A stretch of 64,000 nucleotides of DNA, from the NCBI GenBank assembly GCA_021642125.1, contig JAKIXB010000009.1, forward strand, positions 248,001 to 312,000, given 5' to 3'. Numbering within the stretch: the stretch's first letter is position 1; each line of letters opens with the position of its first letter. The position numbers and the translations under genes were made by a program. Source of the DNA: Nothophoma quercina (lineage: Eukaryota; Ascomycota; Dothideomycetes; Pleosporales; Didymellaceae). The notes beneath the pieces were generated by a model. That model was not told where the DNA came from. It made no database searches and saw only the letters and a program-made list of their open reading frames with translations. Positions 13,315-24,038 of the stretch are shown here, piece after piece.

Positions 13315-16300
13315 TCACTCGACCTCACTCAACCACCTCCTAACACCTTCCTTCAAGCTGCTGTCGGTGTACGTCCTCTGATTCACCGTCCTAACGCTCT
13401 TCTTCTCGTCACTCTCACTCTCCTTGACTCCACTTCTCTCCGCCGTGACATTCTTCACTACGGTCTCTAGCGCATCGAAAATGACCCCTTTGCAGTCTGT
13501 CTGTGGCACCTCTACATGCGTGCCGGCGCCGACGTTAGTGACATCCGAGTCTACCCTCGTATTCCTGCGCCCGCGTCTTGAACTGCTGCGGCTACTCTGA
13601 TTCGAATTCGCACGCGTGGTGTCGCCCGAGCGCGCAAGCACGCGGTCAATGCCCTCAATGAGCACGGCGTCGAAGTCCATGATAGATTCTTCGTCAAATT
13701 TCTCCGCGAGATGAATCTCCGTCGGCATCGGGGCGACGGGCGAGCTTGTGTACGGATTGCCGTACTGGCTGCGGCCGGGCGGCATGCCTGCCACACCTGG
13801 CGTAAGGGCGGTGGGCTGATATGTTGGAGCAGGAATGAGGCGTACGAGGCGGCGCAAGGAGAGGCGCTTTACGCTAAAGGTGCGAGTGTCTGCGACGAGA
13901 GCGGAGCATACGTCTACCCAGCGCTCTAGCGGCCCAGTCTCGACGCTGGGTGTGGTGGCGGAGGTGATGGGTGTTGGTTCGGCAGACATGGCACGTTTGA
14001 TGTCTCGTTCGAGGGTGGCGTAGGGCTTGATGGCTTGGATAGCGAAGTCAGGGTGAAATTGAGAGAGCCAACCTGCTGCGTTGACGGGCTGTTCGGGTTC
14101 GTTGAAGGGCATGGAGAGGATGGAAGATTCACCAAACGAAGAGCCATGTTGGCTGCCCACTGAGCCTGCGCCGCCGAAGATGGGCGATTGGAGGGGCGAG
14201 CCGAAGTCAGGAAGGGCGATGTCGACATCGATAACGCCATCCTTCTCGTTGACCGAAAGCTTGAGTTGCGAGTCGAACGTCTTTGGGCGTTCTGGAATGG
14301 GCCTTGCCGCAGAGGGGGGGACGCCGCTCGACGTGTTGATGGGGAAAGCATCGGACGGCATCTTCGTGGCAGAGTTCGCACTGGTTCCTGGAGTGTCGTA
14401 GGGTTCACCTTCCTCGAAGACACCGTCTTCCATCGAAAGTTCCTGCACCATGTGCTCGAGCTGCGAACGTGGTCGTTCTTGCCCATGGAACCCTACGCCA
14501 TCATCTGTGGTTTGGAGGTAGCTAATATCTTCTGTTGAAGAGTCGCGCCTGCCACCACTCCAGAAGTTTATGAACCCACTCCAACGGCTGTTGTTGCTTG
14601 AGTCGTTGCTAGTAAGGCTGGTCTGTCCGGTCCCACTCCGTTGCAGGGTATTTATCAGGTTCGCTGATGCCAGGCTATCGCTGCTCTCCGGTCTGTAATC
14701 AGCTATGGGTCCACCAGATCTGGTCCTAGGTAGTGTGAAATGTGCGATGGGTATGGCACTCTGAGGTGCAGCAGTTGAAGGTAGAACACCAGTGTTCTTG
14801 TTGAGGCCAGCACCCTCAGACATCGAAGGGAGAACGAGGCTTGTGCGCATCGAGTGTGTCGATGATCTTCTCGAATGTGTAGGCGGTTTCATAGCATCTG
14901 AGACATCAACGACCGCTGACACAGAACGTTGATGCGATGCTCCAGCTGACACTGAATCTGGCTTAGTGGATGTTGGTGGCTGCAGTCGCATATTGCTCAT
15001 ACTTTGCTGGTCCCGTGGTCGTCTGTTGATTTGTCTCCTCAATGATTGCTTCCTTGACGGAGGCATGTTGGTAGGCGGCGACTGCGAGTACGCACGCATC
15101 GAAGCGGAAGTCCCCGGTCTGACTATGTTGACAGCATCGCCGATGGCAGGCGAGTTCGGAGGTAAGAAGGCAGAAAGAAGGAAGATTAACCTCCGTGCTG
15201 CCATCTTGTCTGGGGACACTATGACAGTGCGGTTCGAGATGACAATATTCTCGCCAACAGTCGCTTTCTGTTGCTCTCGATGCTTCTTGCGTGCCCATCT
15301 TGGACCAAGAATGCTGAGCCATTCTGTGTGACTGCCAAGGAAAGCTGTGAGCAGGTTGAAGAAAAAGTCGTTCTGTTCACGCTTGCCTGCCCATCGTCCC
15401 AGCCAGCGTGCTTCTTCACGCCATACTCCCCACTTGCCCTGTCCTGTCATAACTCGGGGTATGCGCATGCCACTAACGAGTCGATTGCCCGTCAGCTCTG
15501 CTGCGGTCTGTATCTCTCTGTCATTCATGAGCGCATTGGGCTGTAGGCGAAGGGGTGGTCTGCGTCCCAGTTGTGGGGGGCCTTCTCGAAGGCTTGCTCG
15601 GGAGGGTGCTCGACGGTGCTGCGGCTGGTCGGGCGGTGACATAGCGACTGGCGCTTTGTAGTGAGCAGAGATGTGTTCTTGCACCACATGCTGTAAGCTG
15701 GTGAGGGCGCGCATGATCACGTCCCAATGCTGACCCACAACGTCAACACGATCATCGACGTGGCTACTCAGTGTTGACGAGACGAGCGTGTCAGCTCCAA
15801 GGTTTGAGTCAACAAAGGCCCAACCTGAACGTTTGTCTGAGTCGAGTGAGGAAGCCAGCGAGCCCTGACCTGGTGCCGAAGTCGACAACTGACCCGGAGT
15901 CTTCAGTCCCGTACGAGGGCTCGGAGACTGAGCAATTGGCAGGTGCAAGATGATAGTAATGGCGTACATTGGTGTCTTTCGTGGCTGGCTTAGATGTGTT
16001 GGCTTCTGTGGTTTGGCGTCTTTGGTATTCGCTTGTGGGAATGGGAAGCCACCGCCAGGAGGCTGCGTGGCCGGCGCATTCGTTGGTGTACGAGCATCGA
16101 CACTGTCGTCTGGACTTGGGACAGAGAACATACGGGTAATGAAAATCGTCCGGCGTTTCGGCTCTTTGGGTATGGCTTCGCTCGAGTCGACGCGTGGTAG
16201 CTCACTTGGGATGTTCGAAGGCGTGAAGGACTTGGCCAAGTTGCTTCTCCTACGAAACCCGTCACCACGCCCCAAGGAGCCAGATATGTCGTGTATGCTC

Positions 16301-17001
16301 GGTCCCAGTACAGTGGGTTCAGGAGCTTTAGTCTCGAGCGGGACGATGTGCATCTTGTTTGAGTTGCCCCGGTAGGTCATGCTGGTGCTGCCAAACATGC
16401 ACTCCAGGCAGGTGTTGACCAAGTCTGAGGACTCTCTTGCGCGAGCCTGTGCTTGTGCCTGGATCTGGGCGTGTTCGTCAATGTTCGGCATGGATGATAT
16501 CGAGGAGCCGCGTGTACGTGTACGCGTGAAGCTGCTCACGGTGGGCGATCTGGGAGTCGGCTCAGCGATGAGCGAGGTTCGGCGGGCATGTAGGCCTCCA
16601 AATGTTGGCCCTGCGGTGCTGGCAGTCGCAGCATTGGGGCCACCAAAGCCTCTTGTGCGGGTTTGTGTGGGCGACTCGGCGCGCGGTGGGCCTGGCTTGC
16701 TGTCGAACAGCACCGTCTTGGCCATGTGTGCGAAGTCATCTTGGGCGATGATGATGCGGACGTCGCGCGGGAACTCGAGGTCGATCTCGGGGAGAGGCCC
16801 GTCCTGGCCGCTCCCCGGTGTCAGCGGCGCGGCGTGCAGCGGGTACGGCTGGCCATCGGGGTGGAAGAGGGTGCTGCTGTCCGGGTACAGCAGATGGCGC
16901 GTGTGCGACTCCTCGGTGGCAGAGTCGAGCGTTGTTGCAGGCGCGGGGCTGTTGGCGGGGTTGTTGCCTTTGCTGCGGCTGCTGAACAACCCGGAGATCA
17001 T
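13315..17001 (-). CDS. LST4: Folliculin-interacting protein family (Lst4/FNIP)
   Basis: Single exon, 1228 residues, start ATG 16999-17001. The family forms the Lst4-Lst7 (FNIP-FLCN) complex at the vacuole, a GAP for the second Rag GTPase, promoting TORC1 when amino acids return. Supporting segments: FPRDVRIIIAQDDFAHM near residue 80, NTCLECMFGSTSMTYRG near residue 195, MYAITIILHLP near residue 340, and a longer block FFFNLLTAFLGSHTEWLSILG followed by MAARRLIFLLSAFLPP near residues 560-625. Long Ser/Pro/Arg-rich linkers separate them. The C-terminus keeps GVIFDALETVV. The family call rests on these motifs from memory; yeast Lst4 is shorter. Its neighbour IML1 acts on the same Rag GTPase circuit. 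Confidence 0.75.
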   Translation of the reverse strand: MISGLFSSRSKGNNPANSPAPATTLDSATEESHTRHLLYPDSSTLFHPDGQPYPLHAAPLTPGSGQDGPLPEIDLEFPRDVRIIIAQDDFAHMAKTVLFDSKPGPPRAESPTQTRTRGFGGPNAATASTAGPTFGGLHARRTSLIAEPTPRSPTVSSFTRTRTRGSSISSMPNIDEHAQIQAQAQARARESSDLVNTCLECMFGSTSMTYRGNSNKMHIVPLETKAPEPTVLGPSIHDISGSLGRGDGFRRRSNLAKSFTPSNIPSELPRVDSSEAIPKEPKRRTIFITRMFSVPSPDDSVDARTPTNAPATQPPGGGFPFPQANTKDAKPQKPTHLSQPRKTPMYAITIILHLPIAQSPSPRTGLKTPGQLSTSAPGQGSLASSLDSDKRSGWAFVDSNLGADTLVSSTLSSHVDDRVDVVGQHWDVIMRALTSLQHVVQEHISAHYKAPVAMSPPDQPQHRRAPSRASLREGPPQLGRRPPLRLQPNALMNDREIQTAAELTGNRLVSGMRIPRVMTGQGKWGVWREEARWLGRWAGKREQNDFFFNLLTAFLGSHTEWLSILGPRWARKKHREQQKATVGENIVISNRTVIVSPDKMAARRLIFLLSAFLPPNSPAIGDAVNIVRPGTSASMRAYSQSPPTNMPPSRKQSLRRQINRRPRDQQSMSNMRLQPPTSTKPDSVSAGASHQRSVSAVVDVSDAMKPPTHSRRSSTHSMRTSLVLPSMSEGAGLNKNTGVLPSTAAPQSAIPIAHFTLPRTRSGGPIADYRPESSDSLASANLINTLQRSGTGQTSLTSNDSSNNSRWSGFINFWSGGRRDSSTEDISYLQTTDDGVGFHGQERPRSQLEHMVQELSMEDGVFEEGEPYDTPGTSANSATKMPSDAFPINTSSGVPPSAARPIPERPKTFDSQLKLSVNEKDGVIDVDIALPDFGSPLQSPIFGGAGSVGSQHGSSFGESSILSMPFNEPEQPVNAAGWLSQFHPDFAIQAIKPYATLERDIKRAMSAEPTPITSATTPSVETGPLERWVDVCSALVADTRTFSVKRLSLRRLVRLIPAPTYQPTALTPGVAGMPPGRSQYGNPYTSSPVAPMPTEIHLAEKFDEESIMDFDAVLIEGIDRVLARSGDTTRANSNQSSRSSSRRGRRNTRVDSDVTNVGAGTHVEVPQTDCKGVIFDALETVVKNVTAERSGVKESESDEKKSVRTVNQRTYTDSSLKEGVRRWLSEVE

Positions 17002-17852
17002 GTTTCGTCCTCAGGCGTCGTCAGTCCTCCATGCCCTCCAGGTTCTTCAGCAGTTGTTTAGGAAGGCGTAGCCGGAGTAGTAGTAGCGAGCGGAATGCCG
17101 TCTGCAGCGCGGGAAACACATGGCAAAGGCGCTCGAGGGTCGCGCGGAGGTAGTCGAGGGGCGGTCGCGGGCGTGGGGCTGCAGTGAGGCGACAGACGCG
17201 CGCGGAGGGGTCGCGTGCGTGTGAGGAACAAGCAGCTTGTGGGCAGAGACGCGAGGGTGGGTCGACGATCAAGCGTCGAGTGGAGACGTGGATTAGGGTC
17301 ACAGAGCCTGGAGACGGAGCGTTGCTGCTTAGTTGTGAGAAGAGCGGTGAACATGCATAATCTCGCCCACTCACAAACATGGAAACACTCGTTCACACGG
17401 CCGAACGACAGCAGCGGAAGCCACTCACAGCCCGTCCGGGGCGACGGCCGCTCCCATGAGTCCCGTTATCAATGCATCGGTCAAGGTTGCTGGCTGTGCT
17501 GCCATCACAGCGCAGTCATTGTCCCACCTCATCCATCAGCCTTCCTGCATCCTTGCACTCCACGCTGCAGATCAGACCAGGATACCCCAGACCCCATACG
17601 CGCCAGACTAGGTAGTCTCTCCTACATCGGCCACGCAAACAGACTACAACACTCTGGGACCGTGTTGAAGAAGGCTCCACAATAGCTTCGCTGGAAGATG
17701 GACCGTGGCGAATACGCTCAAACGCTGCCTAGCAGCAGATGTACTACCAGATGCTCTACATGGTAGTCAAGTCTGTACAACGGCTGTCGTGAGTCTGTGA
17801 CAGTCCTAACGGCTGCTTATCAGCACGTGTGGCTTGCTGCATGCAGCCAAAC
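17002..17852. other. Intergenic, no gene seen
   Basis: 5' flank of the LST4/FNIP gene followed by about 450 bases without a supported frame. Pyrimidine-rich and GC-rich near the start codon of the gene, as expected for a promoter and 5' leader. Confidence 0.5.
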
Positions 17853-19165
17853 CTAAACGAGGCGAGCCTCTTCAACCTCGCCAAAATGAGCCGTTCGATA
17901 GTCTCTCGGCCGCGTCTCCTCCATCCGCTTGACAAACGCTTTCGTCAAGATCAGCAAGTCGTCATTACGATCAAGTGTCTGCGTCAGAGCAAAAAGTGAT
18001 ACTGTCGTCTCCTTGTTAGTAGCATCAGTATGCAGTGTTGCCCCAGGCCGGTAATGCTAGTTCGTTTTTAATCACAATATGTGGTGTCGGGCATGTTCAA
18101 CTCAAAAAGACTTGTAAGACGGGTGGACTAGAGCTGTGTGGACAGGAGTCTTGGACGTATTGCATATATGCGATTGTGAGAGCGTATTTCAAGATATCGA
18201 ACGCCATTCTACTTGGTCTAACAAGTGTCTTGAATCATCTCGATACACTGGCTGTGTCTGGCCGTCTGGGTTTATTGATGGAACAATCATAGTTTGACTG
18301 AATATCTAGAACTGCTGATGTATTGTTGTTCTCCTTTCATTTTCCTGCACAACGACACATGGATCCAAGGTCTCCTGGTACTTAGCATCGCTGTTGACAT
18401 GTGCCCAGCCTGTACAGAGAGGCTTGTGTACACCCCAGCTGTTTGCATGGGCAGCAGGAACCCCTTCAGAGGCTCATAGAGCTGTGTCTGAAGCAATAGC
18501 CTCGGAGTACCATTGTTGGATGTCAGCTCCTACAGACGGTACACTGAACGCCTCCAGCGATTGAGTGTCAAGGACCGGCAGAACCCTTCGTGCTAGCGTA
18601 GACAACCCATCCCTGTTCTTATGCAATACTGCGGTCCAGCCGATACGGTCGAAGATCTTTGTCCACTTTTTCGACAGGTAGCGCTCAACGGTGAAGTACC
18701 GTGATGCCTCTAATGACAAAGCTACCTAATAGCGGCCTTGTTCTATCTTAAGCCATGTTTGCTTGCAGAACCAGCCTTGTATATTAGGGCATTGTGATGG
18801 GTTAGCCTGTCGGAGGTCGCAGGAAGGAATCGTCCCGTGTGCAAACAACGATCATGCCAACGCTAGTGGTATCGAGCGAATCGACGGAAAACTGGCCACC
18901 AAATGTCCAGTTCATCCAGGCATCTTGTTCCCATGAGTTCAACATGTTCGAATCTGCAGAAGGTGTGACAAGGATTCGATATTGGCCTTAAGAAGCTTTC
19001 GCTCGTTATGAAGAGCTCTGGTATTCCTATCTTGTACTGCTGCTACATTTCGAACGCGTTACAGAGTAAAACTGCTCGCGTCTATCCTGGTCCACCATAA
19101 TGAGTGCACAATGCTCATTCCAGGTGTTGTGTAATAAACTACTTCGAAGTCTGGTAATGGAAAAC
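17853..19165 (-). pseudogene. Decayed multi-exon coding remnant, family unknown
   Basis: Four separate minus-strand stretches read like protein, but I cannot join them into an intact gene. In coding order: about 19165-18955 (contains DFEVVYYTTPGMSIVHSLW, a TAA, then RNTRALHNERKLLKANIESL); about 18948-18796 (SWEQDAWMNWTFGGQFSVD, ending in TAA); about 18725-18477 (YFTVERYLSKKWTKIFDRIGW); and about 18020-17853 (LDRNDDLLILTKAFVKRMEE, ending in TAG). The last follows a TACTAAC branch site and a CAG-type acceptor. Amino-acid texture and splice remnants suggest a former gene of at least 300 residues broken by stops. I do not recognise the family, and some pieces could belong to different genes. Confidence 0.33.
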
Positions 19166-19422
19166 CTTTCAAGGATAGTGGTCAGAACATGAAGTCTTGC
19201 TGATTGAGACACTTCGAGGTGGGACGGAGCAGTGGAGGAAGGCGTTGTAGGGCTGAAGGGGATCGCGCTAGGCTGAACCTTGGCGGGCGTGACTTGGAAT
19301 TTCTATGTCAATGATCGCGACTTCTACACCAACCCCCGTAAACCAGGCATACGACCTACGACGCCTCAGTCGAATATCCCACGACTCTTCCCGCCATCAG
19401 ACTACGCGTCACTACCGCCAGA

Positions 19423-20323
19423 ATGAGGTTAACGACCGAATTGATCAACAACTCCCTCTCCTTCATCAACTGTCTCACGGAGCGTGAACTCGATCTACGA
19501 GGTGCGTTGAAAAGAACAGATACTACACTTGCGAGCTGAATTGATATCAATATCTGTAATTTATAGGCCACAAAATCTCCGCCATCGAGAATATGGGCGC
19601 AGCACGAGTGAGTTCCCCAAGCTCCAAACCACTTTGCGCACGCACTCACAATGTACACAGGACAACGACGCAATCGACCTCACCGACAACGACATCGCGC
19701 AACTCGGCAACTTCCCCCTGCAGCCTCGCCTTCGCACACTGTTCCTTGCGCAGAACCGCATCTCGAACATTCAGCCGAATCTCTCAACGAGCATACCGAA
19801 CCTACAGACCCTCGTCCTCACAAAGAACAGACTCACAGAACTCGCCGATCTTGACCCTCTTGCAGGCTTCAAGAAGCTGGTGTTCTTGTCGGCGATCGGC
19901 AACCCAGTAGCAAGCAAGGAGGTACGTACATCTGCGCCGGAAGCCACAGCGCACACTGACGTTGTGTAGAACTACCGATACTGGGTGATCTGGCGTTGCC
20001 CCACCGTGCGCTATCTGGATTTTGTCAAGGTTAAGGACGTTGAACGACAGAAGGCGGAGGAGCTGTTCGGCACATCAGAGGAGCCTACAGAGTTGGCCAG
20101 CAAGATTATGGGCGTCAAGTCGAAGGGCTTTGTTGTGCCGACCACTAATGGCACCGACACAAATGGCAAGGAGCGCATCTACACGGACGATGAGAAGAGG
20201 AGGATGCGCGCGGCCATTAGTGCGGCGAGCAGTTTGGCGGAGATGGCGAAGCTGGAGAAGGACTTTGCGGAAGGCAGGATACCGGCGCACGTTCTGGAGG
20301 GCGGTGACCCTATGGAGACATGA
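19423..20323 (+). CDS. LEA1: U2 snRNP protein A' (Lea1)
   Basis: Leucine-rich-repeat protein of the U2 snRNP, which with U2B'' binds stem-loop IV of U2 snRNA and is needed for branch-site recognition. Four exons: 19423-19501, 19567-19607, 19661-19921 and 19970-20323, 244 residues, close to the human protein's 255. The N-terminus MRLTTELINNSLSFINCLTE, then ELDLRGHKISAIENMG, is characteristic. LRRs follow (LTDNDIAQLGNFP, LFLAQNRISNI, LVLTKNRLTEL), then the capping segment NYRYWVIWRCPTVRYLDFVKV. Introns have GTGCGT, GTGAGT and GTACGT donors; exon 2 is only 41 nt. It converges on FIP1. Confidence 0.95.
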
Positions 20324-20673
20324 GCCTTGCTGCGCTATCGCGAGTCACGAGGTCTGCATCACAGAATCAAGAAGAATACTACCAACCCGCAGCTCTGAAG
20401 CTGTCTTCCAGCATGGAAGAGAAGGAAATGGGACGGATACCGAAGGGGCCGAGAGACGCCAAAGAGGCGCAAAGCCGATCTGCAACTCGGTAGCACAAGC
20501 TATGGACCATTGTAGATAAATGTGGAAGTAGGAACTTGGTCAAAAGCTGACATCATAAGCTCTCAATTGTCAATCTGCTGCTTGAGCTTTTGCCATTCAT
20601 CTCGTGAGAAAGGTCCCTTGGTATCGTAGTCTTGTACATAAAACGCCAAATAATGTCAAGATGTCTGTCTTGA
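20324..20673. other. Convergent 3' flanks of LEA1 and FIP1
   Basis: 350 bases between two converging stop codons. Expected to hold both polyadenylation regions; I see no separate gene. Confidence 0.6.
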
Positions 20674-21661
20674 TTACCATCCCCTCCCCCTTCCTCTGCC
20701 GCCTCTCCCTCCACCACCCTGATGTCCTTGCTGAAACCCACCACCTTGCTGGCCTCCACCAAATCCTCCCGGGCCACCAGGACCGCCCATACCACCACCC
20801 GCCATCTGCATAAACGTCGCAAAATCCATCTGACTCGGATCCATCCCACTACTCGCCATCTGCTGCATCATCATCTGCATCTGGCTCTCGTCCATGCCCC
20901 CAGGCGGCATCCCACCCATTCCATTCATGCCGCCAGGGCCCTGCGGCGCTCCAGCAGGCGCCCCAGCTCCCGGCATCGGCGGCATCCCCGGCATGCCTCC
21001 GCTCATCATCTGCTGCATCTGCGCCATCTCGGCCTTCTGCTGCTGAATCGTCTGGCTCATGGCCTGTTGCTTCAGCCGGTACGTCTCCCATGTGAACTCG
21101 TCGAAGCCGTAGTTGAAGTAGTCGGAGTAGTCTTCGCCCGGGCGCCGCCAGAGTTTGTGCTCTTCGGCTAGGTCTGCGTCTAGGTCGATTTGCAAGAGCG
21201 GTTTGTTGAGACCGGGGTAGGTGGGATTTGCGTCTACATCGACGGTGGAGGTGTGCAGGGCTGGGTAGCCGAGGCCAGATAGTTGCGAGACTTGGGGCGC
21301 GGTTCCTGGGGGAGGTTTTGCTTGTTGTGAGGGGGGTTGTGGTGTGGATGTTGATTGTGGAGGGGCTTCGATCTTTATGGCTTTCGATTCTTGAGGTTGT
21401 GATGCACTGGTCAGTTTGTTAGTATAGAGTAAGTCCAGTTGTTGTCTTCAACACGTACGCTGCAGGCTTGGGTGCGGTCGCTGGCTTGTCAATGATGAAT
21501 TCGAGGTCCGAGTCGCTGTCGTCGTCGTCGTCGTCGTCGCCCGAATCTGCGCCTTCGTCCATAGGCTCGTCTCCACTTGAAGCATCCTCTTTCTTTGGCT
21601 CGCTCTTCGCCTCAGTTGTTGGCTCAGAGGGGCCGTAGAGATCATCGTCTTCTTCGTCCAT
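20674..21661 (-). CDS. FIP1: Pre-mRNA polyadenylation factor Fip1
   Basis: Subunit of the cleavage and polyadenylation factor that tethers poly(A) polymerase. Exons 21661-21459 and 21406-20674 (51-nt intron, GTACGT to CAG) give 311 residues. The N-terminus is strongly acidic, with a run of seven Asp. The conserved Fip1 motif is clear around LAEEHKLWRRPGEDYSDYF and YGFDEFTWETY, residues about 145-175. The C-terminal half is Met/Gly/Gln-rich and ends in RGG-type repeats. Reading frame and splice phase are consistent throughout. The start codon is 430 bases from the divergently read NUP49 start. Confidence 0.93.
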
Positions 21662-22091
21662 GGCGCCCTGCGGTCTGTTGATATGTGCGGCACTAAGGTT
21701 TCGTATGCTAGAAGCAATGGCAAACGGCTATCGAGATATGGTCGCGTTCGTTCGAAGATCGTGTCTCTCGCGTGTGCAAATCCGCAAAGTTTAGTGAAAG
21801 GTATGCAAGAGGTCGCGTCTGGAGCTCGTTGTTCGTGAATTGCATGGACCGTGCATCGAGCTTGCAGCGGAGCTTCGAAAACACCAAAGTCGCGCGCGGC
21901 TTGCGATCATCAACACAGACTACAACCCGCTCTGCCACCACCCATTCACCTCGATCGAACGCCAGACCATTCACATTGCTGGAATAATTGATTACAAGCT
22001 CGAACGTTAGAACCTGTCGCTTCATTGAAGTGCTCTTGCTGCTTCCGGCCTAAGTCGAGTACGAGTTAGAAAAGAAGCCTGGCCCGACAAG
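21662..22091. promoter_or_regulatory. Shared divergent promoter region FIP1 / NUP49
   Basis: 430 bases between divergent start codons. No specific element called. Confidence 0.45.
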
Positions 22092-23637
22092 ATGGCAGGA
22101 TTTGGACGTTCAAACTCTCTGAGCATCAATACTGGCGGTGGTCTCTTGTACGTGTCTCTGTTCATCGTAAAGTCATTGCAGGCGGTTACCCTGCTCAGCT
22201 AGCACGGTCTTTGCATGTGCCCAAGGTGGATACTGCAGGCGCAATGACCATGACTACGGCGCCTTTCAGTGACAAAAAAGCTGACTACGCTTAGTGGAAA
22301 CAATGCTACTGCCACAGCAACATCGCAACCGCAGAGCAGCGGCGGCCTCTTCGGTTCTACACCAGCACAACCAGCCCAGTCAGGAGGGCTTTTCGGTGGA
22401 TCAACACAACCTGCAGCGTCTCAGCCTGCATCTGGAGGTCTGTTCGGCAACATGAACAAGCCTGCGACAGCTGCGCCTGCGAGCGGAGGCCTGTTTGGCT
22501 CTTCGACCGCACAATCTTCGCAGCCCGCGAGCGGCGGTCTCTTTGGAGGCGCATTGGGAGCCAGTACACAGACACAGCCGCAAGCTGGAGCAGCACCCTC
22601 AGGAGGACTTTTCGGTGGTCCGCAACAGGCGAAGCCATCGCTATTGTATGTACAAGCTTGCATTCTACAAACTTGAGCTAATCACGTCTTTCAGCGGCAC
22701 ATCGACACAACAAACCAACTCAACACCGTCTTTGTTCGGCAACACCAACGCACAGCAGAACCAAACTACCACAACACCCTCGCTCTTCGGCTCGACCCAA
22801 CAAGCGCAGCCACAGCAAACCAACACCCTATTCGGCGGCAGCATGGCACCTCCACAAAGAACAGGCACGCTCGGCGGCTCTACACTTGGTGGAGGGCTAC
22901 AGCCTGCCACTCAGCAGGCGGTAAACATTGGTCTGGACAGCATACGGGGGACAACGCGCTTCAACGATTTGAGCCAGGAACTTCAACAACAGATCCAGGC
23001 ATTCGACGACGGCATCCAGCGTAAAATCAACTACTGCAGTCAGATTCGTGAGACACTGCCAAACAGCGAGGCCGAAATTGCGACCATTGCGCCTGATGTT
23101 GCGTACATCGAAACGTTCCTTTCCACTGTCGAAGTAGGCCTAGACAACGACTCCGCCAACATCGCCTACCTGCGAGACCTTGTCAAGAAGGATGCCGCAG
23201 ATGCGACATTGAGCTTCCGCGCTATCGAGAATCAAAGACTCCCAGCACAGTTCCACTACCGAAACGGTACGAACCTCACTGCGTCGAGCGCGAAACCACC
23301 GGCGACCGCTGCCCTCGACGAAGACGATCCAACCAAGCCTGTCGACCTCATGGGCTACTTCAACCGCCGAACGGGCGAACTCGGCCGCACACTCGATGTA
23401 TACCAGAGACAGATTCGCGAGATTGAGGGACATTTGCGCACAATGGAGGCAGGAACATTAGAGAAAGCACAGCAGTTGACAGGCAGCAGGAGTGCACCAC
23501 GCGACCAGCGCCGTGAGTTGGTCGAGGCGCTGAAGGCAATTGAGGGCGCAATTCTGGACTCAGCGAAGAAGGTCGGACAGGTCAGGGACGAGGTCACGAA
23601 GCAGACGCTGGGCAACGTTGGTGCCACACTGCTTTAG
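22092..23637 (+). CDS. NUP49: GLFG nucleoporin, Nup49 (Nup58) type
   Basis: Central-channel nucleoporin of the Nsp1-Nup57-Nup49 complex. Exons 22092-22147, 22295-22645 and 22695-23637 give 449 residues. The first intron (147 nt, GTACGT, CTGAC branch, TAG) and second (49 nt, GTATGT, CAG) both interrupt the Leu-Phe of a GLFG repeat, in the same phase. The N-terminal half carries repeated GGLFG units separated by Gln/Ala/Pro-rich spacers. The C-terminal half is a coiled-coil region including RFNDLSQELQQQIQAFDDGI, LRDLVKKDAADATLSFRAIE and a final helix ending in GATLL. Nup57 is an alternative, but the coiled-coil segments fit Nup49/Nup58 better as I recall them. Confidence 0.78.
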
Positions 23638-24038
23638 AATAAGACGTTGTGAAAGTTGAGTACGAAGAAGTCGGCCAGCGTTGAATGATTATGTAGTTGT
23701 ATGAACGAGCGGTAGATACCCAAGAATATGACAGCAAGAGTTGGTAATCGCCTTGGAAACACACATATCGGTCCACAGTTTACGGCTCTCGGCTCTACAA
23801 AAGGTGCAGGAGAGTTGCGTTGCTAATACCTTTGTCAGGACGAGGATACAAGAGGTTAGTAAAGCTTTCCAATGCTGAGTAAAGCCTCGGAGGGGCAAGA
23901 GCTATGACGGAACCGGGACGTGCTGCAGCTCGTTCGCGCTAGTGGGACTTCGAGCTTCAATGACATCGACAATATATAAACATCGATTCCCCAGATCTAA
24001 CAATTATACGATTGCCGAACACACGCAACCCTTGTTCC
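23638..24038. other. Intergenic, no gene seen
   Basis: 3' flank of NUP49 and promoter of the downstream GST gene. Nothing else supported. Confidence 0.55.
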
